Assembly (NCBI GenBank): GCA_028281065.1
Contig: JANQKN010000160.1
Span: 1-64,000, forward strand
DNA length: 64,000 nt
DNA from: Flavobacteriaceae bacterium
GTDB taxonomy: Bacteria > Bacteroidota > Bacteroidia > Flavobacteriales > Flavobacteriaceae
Direction: 5' to 3'
Part shown: positions 60,225-64,000 of the stretch, piece by piece
Layout of the letters: each line of letters starts with the position of its first letter
Position numbering within the stretch: the stretch's first letter is position 1
The notes under the pieces: generated by a model
The model's database searches: none
Told to the model about the DNA's origin: nothing
Seen by the model: the letters and a program-made list of their open reading frames with translations, nothing else
Program-made: the position numbers and the translations under genes

Positions 60225-60941
60225 ATGATACGTACAAACAATCTTACCAAAAAATACGACCAATTGGTCGCTTTGGATCAGCTTAATCTAACTGTAGAAC
60301 AAGGAGATATTTATTGTTTACTTGGAGCCAATGGAGCTGGTAAGACTACAACCATTAATCTACTGCTCGGTTTTATTGCTCCAACATCGGGAAGTGCACA
60401 TATCGATGGGATGAATGTATTCGAAAATAACAAGGCCACCAAAAAGGTATTGGCCTACATCCCCGAAAACCTAATGCTTTATCCCAGTCTTACAGCCTTG
60501 GAAAATCTCGATTATTTCTCTGGGATAGCTGGAAAGAAGCTACCGGCGTCTCAATTGAAAACCTATCTAACCGAAGCTGGATTGCAGGAAGAAGCCTTCA
60601 AAAAGCGTATCTCAACCTTTTCGAAAGGGATGCGTCAAAAAGTGGGGATCGCTATAGCTCTTGCCAAAGATGCCAAAGCATTGCTTCTTGACGAACCTAC
60701 TTCTGGTCTCGATCCCAAAGCCAGCAATGAGTTTGGTCAACTGCTTCAGAAGTTACGGGAGAAAGGGGTAGCTACACTTATGGCTACGCACGATTTGTTC
60801 CGAGCAAAAGAAGTAGCAACGCATATCGGCATTATGAAAGATGGACAGTTGAAACAGCAGTTCACTGCCGATGATATTTCACTTTCAAAACTTGAAAGGG
60901 CTTATTTAGAAACCATGAACTATAAAGAACAAGTATCATGA
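60225..60941 (+). CDS. ABC exporter ATP-binding protein (NosF/CcmA-like)
   Basis: 238 residues. Walker A LLGANGAGKTTTINLL, the Q-loop region, signature FSKGMRQKVGIAIALAKDAK, Walker B ALLLDEPTSGLDP and the H-loop MATHDLFRAKE. It powers the two permeases that follow, with its stop overlapping the first by 4 bases. NosFY-type systems act in copper enzyme maturation or export; substrate here is unknown. Confidence 0.95.
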   Translation: MIRTNNLTKKYDQLVALDQLNLTVEQGDIYCLLGANGAGKTTTINLLLGFIAPTSGSAHIDGMNVFENNKATKKVLAYIPENLMLYPSLTALENLDYFSGIAGKKLPASQLKTYLTEAGLQEEAFKKRISTFSKGMRQKVGIAIALAKDAKALLLDEPTSGLDPKASNEFGQLLQKLREKGVATLMATHDLFRAKEVATHIGIMKDGQLKQQFTADDISLSKLERAYLETMNYKEQVS

Positions 60942-62344
60942 TTTTAAAAACATTCTATAAAGAAACCAAAGAGTTGTTCCGCGATGGTCGTGTTCGTATT
61001 TCATTTCTAATTGTCTTGCTCCTTCTGGGAATGGCTATTTGGATTAGTGTTGGTCACTATCGCAACATCAACCAACAATACGAAACCGCTTTAACGGAAG
61101 AGCGTACCATTTGGGACAATCAAGGAGAAAAAAACCCACATTCTGCTGCCCATTTTGGTACGTATGCCTTTAAACCCAAGTATCCTTTGTCGCTCTTGGA
61201 TCAAGGGGTCGATAAATATGTGGGAACGTCTATTTTTTTGGAAGCCCACAATCGCAACGAAGCCCAATTTAGTGCCGCTGCCGATCAAACAGGATTGGCT
61301 CGTTTTGGCGATCTAACTCCAGACTTCGTTCTTCTTTTCATCATCCCATTGCTAATTATCCTTTTGGGATACAATAGCTTTACCAAGGAACGGGAAATGG
61401 GAACCCTTACCCTTTTAAAAAGTCAGGGCATTTCTACTTGGAAATGGATTGTTGGAAAGTGGATGGCTTTGTTCCTTCCCATATTTGTTATTACGGCTGT
61501 TTTGTTTTTAACTGCTGGAGTTTTGCTTTCCAACCTTAAAGACTTCGGTGTTTTTAGTTGGGATTCGCTCCTGCTATTATTCCTTGTATATACAGGCTAC
61601 TATGCTATTTTCATTAACCTCGTATTGTTCATTTCAGCGAAAGTGAAAAAATCGGGGATTTCATTAGTGTTATCTCTTTCACTATGGATTTTGGCTTGCT
61701 TGGCAGCACCCAAGGCAGCTAGTAATATTGCTGAAAACAAATATCCATATCCCACTAGGCAAGAATTTGCAGCCAATGTACTTAAAGATAAGAAGGAAGG
61801 CCTGGATGGCCATAATCCTTGGAGTAAAGAAGCCAAACTGTTGAAAGAGGAAGTGTTGAAAGAATATGGCGTGGATAGTTTGCATAAGCTGCCTTTTAAC
61901 TTCGATGCCTATCGCATGCAAAAAGGAGAAGAACACGAGGCGCGGGTATATTTTAAGCATTACAATTATCTAAAGGAACAATTTGCACAACAATCGAAAA
62001 TCTATAGAGGCTTAGCGGCTATTTCACCTTATTTACCTACCCGGTTTATGAGTATGTCCATTGCGCATACCGATTATGTCACACATTGGGACTTTTCCGA
62101 TGCTGCGGAGAATTATCGAATTGCTACCCAGAAGTTTCTGAATGGCAATTTTGCCGAGAATTCGGAATATGGTCAGTGGGGCTATAGGGCCGATGCAGAT
62201 TTTTGGAAAGAACTACCTCCTTTCGAATACGATCCACCTGAACTTAAAGAGGTCCTAAAAGGGAATAGCTCTAATTTGATGATTTTGGGGATTTGGCTTT
62301 TTGGCTCCTTCGGCTTGCTTTTGTTTACAACTAAAAGAATCTAA
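60938..62344 (+). CDS. ABC-2 type permease (DUF3526-like), first of two
   Basis: 468 residues. One helix near the N-terminus (ISFLIVLLLLGMAIWISVG), then a periplasmic loop, a helix cluster (DFVLLFIIPLLIILLGYNSF, WMALFLPIFVITAVLFLTAG, LLLLFLVYTGYYAIFINLVL, ISLVLSLSLWILACLAAPKA), another large loop and a final helix (LMILGIWLFGSFGLLLFTTK). The coupling helix carries KEREMGTLTLLKSQGIS, typical of the NosY family. It overlaps the ATPase gene and lies 2 bases before the second permease. Confidence 0.9.
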   Translation: MILKTFYKETKELFRDGRVRISFLIVLLLLGMAIWISVGHYRNINQQYETALTEERTIWDNQGEKNPHSAAHFGTYAFKPKYPLSLLDQGVDKYVGTSIFLEAHNRNEAQFSAAADQTGLARFGDLTPDFVLLFIIPLLIILLGYNSFTKEREMGTLTLLKSQGISTWKWIVGKWMALFLPIFVITAVLFLTAGVLLSNLKDFGVFSWDSLLLLFLVYTGYYAIFINLVLFISAKVKKSGISLVLSLSLWILACLAAPKAASNIAENKYPYPTRQEFAANVLKDKKEGLDGHNPWSKEAKLLKEEVLKEYGVDSLHKLPFNFDAYRMQKGEEHEARVYFKHYNYLKEQFAQQSKIYRGLAAISPYLPTRFMSMSIAHTDYVTHWDFSDAAENYRIATQKFLNGNFAENSEYGQWGYRADADFWKELPPFEYDPPELKEVLKGNSSNLMILGIWLFGSFGLLLFTTKRI

Positions 62345-62346
62345 CC

Positions 62347-63777
62347 ATGTTGAAATACAATTTTAAATACGAACTAAAATTACTTCTAAGAAGTAGATGG
62401 ATTCAAGTATTGAGCTTACTGTTGCTGTTCCTATTCGGTTTTTCAGCCCTTAATGGCAAGCAAAAAATAGAAATACGGAATAATGTAATCTCCAATGCCA
62501 AAGAAGAGGCTAGAGAGAATGATGTCATGATGCTTAAATTGTTGGACTCTGTGTCTCAAGGTCTCACAGTAAGTGTCCCGAGATGGACCATACCCACCAG
62601 CCCCATGGCTGTAGGGAATTACTATCCGCGGGTTGCAGCGATGGATCCTCAACCCCTTGCTTTCATAGCTACAGGGCAATCCGATCTATTTACCCCATAT
62701 ATAAAACCCAAGGTTTCGGGGGATGACTTCACTTTGAATTTTACGGAAATGACAAGCCCTGTACAGCTGCTGTTTGGTAGTTTCGACTTGGCTTTTGTAA
62801 TTGTTTACCTTTTACCTTTATTGATCATCGCGTTTTCTTATAATGTCCTTTCTGCCGAAAAAGAAAGTGGATCGCTTCGCTTATTGCTTTCCCAACCAAT
62901 TAGGATACATAAATGGTTGTTGCAAAAACTCGGCTTGCGTTTCTTTTGGTTATCCGTTTTGGTTATTGGTTCCATGACCCTTGTCTTTCTCCTTTTTGGG
63001 ATCGATTTTACGTCCCAGTTAGGGACATTTTTCACCTTATTAGCGCTTACCCTGGCCTATATGTTATTTTGGTTTGCATTGGCTTTCTTAATAAACCTAT
63101 GGGTAGGTAGTTCGGCGAAAAATGCTGTTTCGTTAATAGGTCTTTGGGTGGTTTTTGTACTACTGGTTCCTTCAGTATTAAACCAGTTGGGCAATTCCCT
63201 GTATCCAATGCCTTCACGTACCCTAATGATCAACGAAATGCGTACTAAGAAGACAGAAGTCTCTAAACGTCAGGATGAGATATTGGATAACTTTTTACGT
63301 GATCATCCGGAATATGCACTTAACGATACTACACAGTCGAGAGGTTTTTACCACCGCTATATGGCTTCCCAGAAACTCATAAAAGAAGAATTGGCCCCCA
63401 TTCTCAATACTTATGAATTACAGTTGCAAAAGCAGCAAGATTTAGTGGGACGACTTAAGTGGATTTCCCCAGCACTCACCATGCAGGAATCCTTAAACAA
63501 GTTGGCAGGTACTTCTACATCGGATCATGAAAACTTTCGAAAACAAGTAGTAACCTTTGCCGAAACATGGAGGCAGCACCTTATGCCCTTTTTGTATAAC
63601 AATAAGAAGTTTGAGGCGAGTCATTATGAAGATTTACCCAAGTTTCAATTTAAACGACAATCAATAGCTACGGGAGCTGCGCTATTTTTCCTTTTTTCGA
63701 TTTCCATAGGATTGATGAATCTTGGGTTGTTGTTCTCTGGTAGTAGATGGAAGAGTTCTAAACTAATAGATTCTTAA
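62347..63777 (+). CDS. ABC-2 type permease (DUF3526-like), second of two
   Basis: 476 residues, paralogous to the preceding permease with the same 1+4+1 helix layout. The coupling motif is AEKESGSLRLLLSQPIRIHK. Helices include WIQVLSLLLLFLFGFSAL, LAFVIVYLLPLLIIAFSYNV, FFWLSVLVIGSMTLVFLLFG and the last ATGAALFFLFSISIGLMNLG. The two permeases presumably form a heterodimer with a homodimer of the ATPase. Followed by a terminator, so the ABC operon ends here. Confidence 0.9.
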   Translation: MLKYNFKYELKLLLRSRWIQVLSLLLLFLFGFSALNGKQKIEIRNNVISNAKEEARENDVMMLKLLDSVSQGLTVSVPRWTIPTSPMAVGNYYPRVAAMDPQPLAFIATGQSDLFTPYIKPKVSGDDFTLNFTEMTSPVQLLFGSFDLAFVIVYLLPLLIIAFSYNVLSAEKESGSLRLLLSQPIRIHKWLLQKLGLRFFWLSVLVIGSMTLVFLLFGIDFTSQLGTFFTLLALTLAYMLFWFALAFLINLWVGSSAKNAVSLIGLWVVFVLLVPSVLNQLGNSLYPMPSRTLMINEMRTKKTEVSKRQDEILDNFLRDHPEYALNDTTQSRGFYHRYMASQKLIKEELAPILNTYELQLQKQQDLVGRLKWISPALTMQESLNKLAGTSTSDHENFRKQVVTFAETWRQHLMPFLYNNKKFEASHYEDLPKFQFKRQSIATGAALFFLFSISIGLMNLGLLFSGSRWKSSKLIDS

Positions 63778-63823
63778 TATGAAAATTATATAGGATTGCC
63801 AACCAATTTTACTTCAGGATTTC

Positions 63824-63879
63824 TAAAGGGGGGCAGGGTATTGGCATCCGTAGTTTTCTCAACCTGCCCCCCTATTTTT
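63824..63879. terminator. Terminator of the ABC operon
   Basis: Perfect arms GGGGGGCAGG (63828-63837) and CCTGCCCCCC (63863-63872) with a 25-base loop, then TATTTTTG. It sits between convergent genes. Confidence 0.75.
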
Positions 63880-63889
63880 GATCAAGCTG

Positions 63890-64000
63890 TTATTCTTTAA
63901 CTAACTGTTTTACCACTTGTCCAAACTCACTACGAATCACCACCAAGTAAATGGAGGAAGCCAGCTGGGTAATATCAAGCGTCTTTTCCGTACCCATATT
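63890..64000 (-). CDS. C-terminal end of a T9SS-sorted protein (partial)
   Basis: Only the last 36 residues are in the window; the gene continues to the right. They read as the end of a type A sorting domain: TEKTLDITQLASSIYLVVIR, then a Gly-containing strand and the basic tail QLVKE. The parent protein is exported through type IX secretion; its function is outside the window. Confidence 0.8.
   Translation of the reverse strand, partial: NMGTEKTLDITQLASSIYLVVIRSEFGQVVKQLVKE

Noticed and set aside
1..64000. CRISPR array, insertion sequence, prophage or replication origin
   Set aside because: No regularly spaced repeats, transposase, integrase, phage structural gene or dnaA-box cluster was seen on either strand.

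Overview
The window is a stretch of chromosome from a member of the Bacteroidota, most likely a marine Flavobacteriaceae. Several independent signs point there. Promoters carry the Bacteroidetes -7 box TAnnTTTG, often with TTG or TTTG about 19-21 bases upstream. Two proteins end in type IX secretion (T9SS) sorting domains. DUF5916 and DUF5686-type outer-membrane barrels, a PorT-like barrel and an ExbB/ExbD cluster with an extra membrane gene are all present. Many starts lack a Shine-Dalgarno sequence. Most of the window is housekeeping DNA; I see no insertion sequence, prophage or CRISPR array.

Layout. 1-5.1 kb: a TetR-controlled tripartite efflux operon (tetR, tolC-like, membrane fusion protein, RND pump) on the minus strand; the pump runs off the left edge. 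5.2-11.1 kb: polyprenyl synthase, a small barrel protein, sucA-sucB and their terminator. 11.1-13.7 kb: a TPR histidine kinase with a LuxR-type regulator. 13.8-16.3 kb: a retropepsin-like protease divergent from a TatD nuclease and an asparaginase, then tRNA-Ser. 16.4-17.2 kb: a divergent pair of small HTH-type genes, one without a normal start codon. 17.5-20.7 kb: ExbB/ExbD energy-transducing operon and a PorT-like barrel. 20.7-32.7 kb (all minus): rpoN, asnS, an MMPL-type exporter, a DUF5686-like barrel, frr-pyrH, a tiny COX1-like membrane protein, and the rplM-rpsI-rpsB-tsf translation genes. 32.9-37.8 kb: DUF5916 protein, SLC13 carrier, lipocalin-like lipoprotein. 38.0-39.5 kb: an AT-rich KAP NTPase, probably acquired, convergent with polA (39.5-42.3 kb). 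42.4-45.8 kb: a membrane-anchored winged-helix regulator, DoxX, a T9SS NHL-repeat protein and a membrane AraC regulator. 46.3-50.3 kb: a GH92 mannosidase / glycosylasparaginase pair. 50.4-55.9 kb: metallophosphoesterase, a one-cysteine thioredoxin, a polysaccharide deacetylase and a DUF2723 protein. 56.1 kb: tRNA-Gln. 56.3-58.8 kb: a Fur-family regulator divergent from merC-folE-NTF2-like-unknown, with two palindromic operators between them. 59.0-59.5 kb: a lipoprotein coiled coil with histidine at essentially every 'a' position. 59.7-63.8 kb: a small CxxC protein and an ABC exporter with two DUF3526-like permeases. Right edge: the tail of another T9SS protein.

The most unusual items are the His-core coiled-coil lipoprotein beside the Fur/MerC metal cluster, the Fur/MerC divergon with its operators placed on the promoters, the singleton KAP NTPase, and the XRE gene whose HTH domain begins upstream of every standard start codon.
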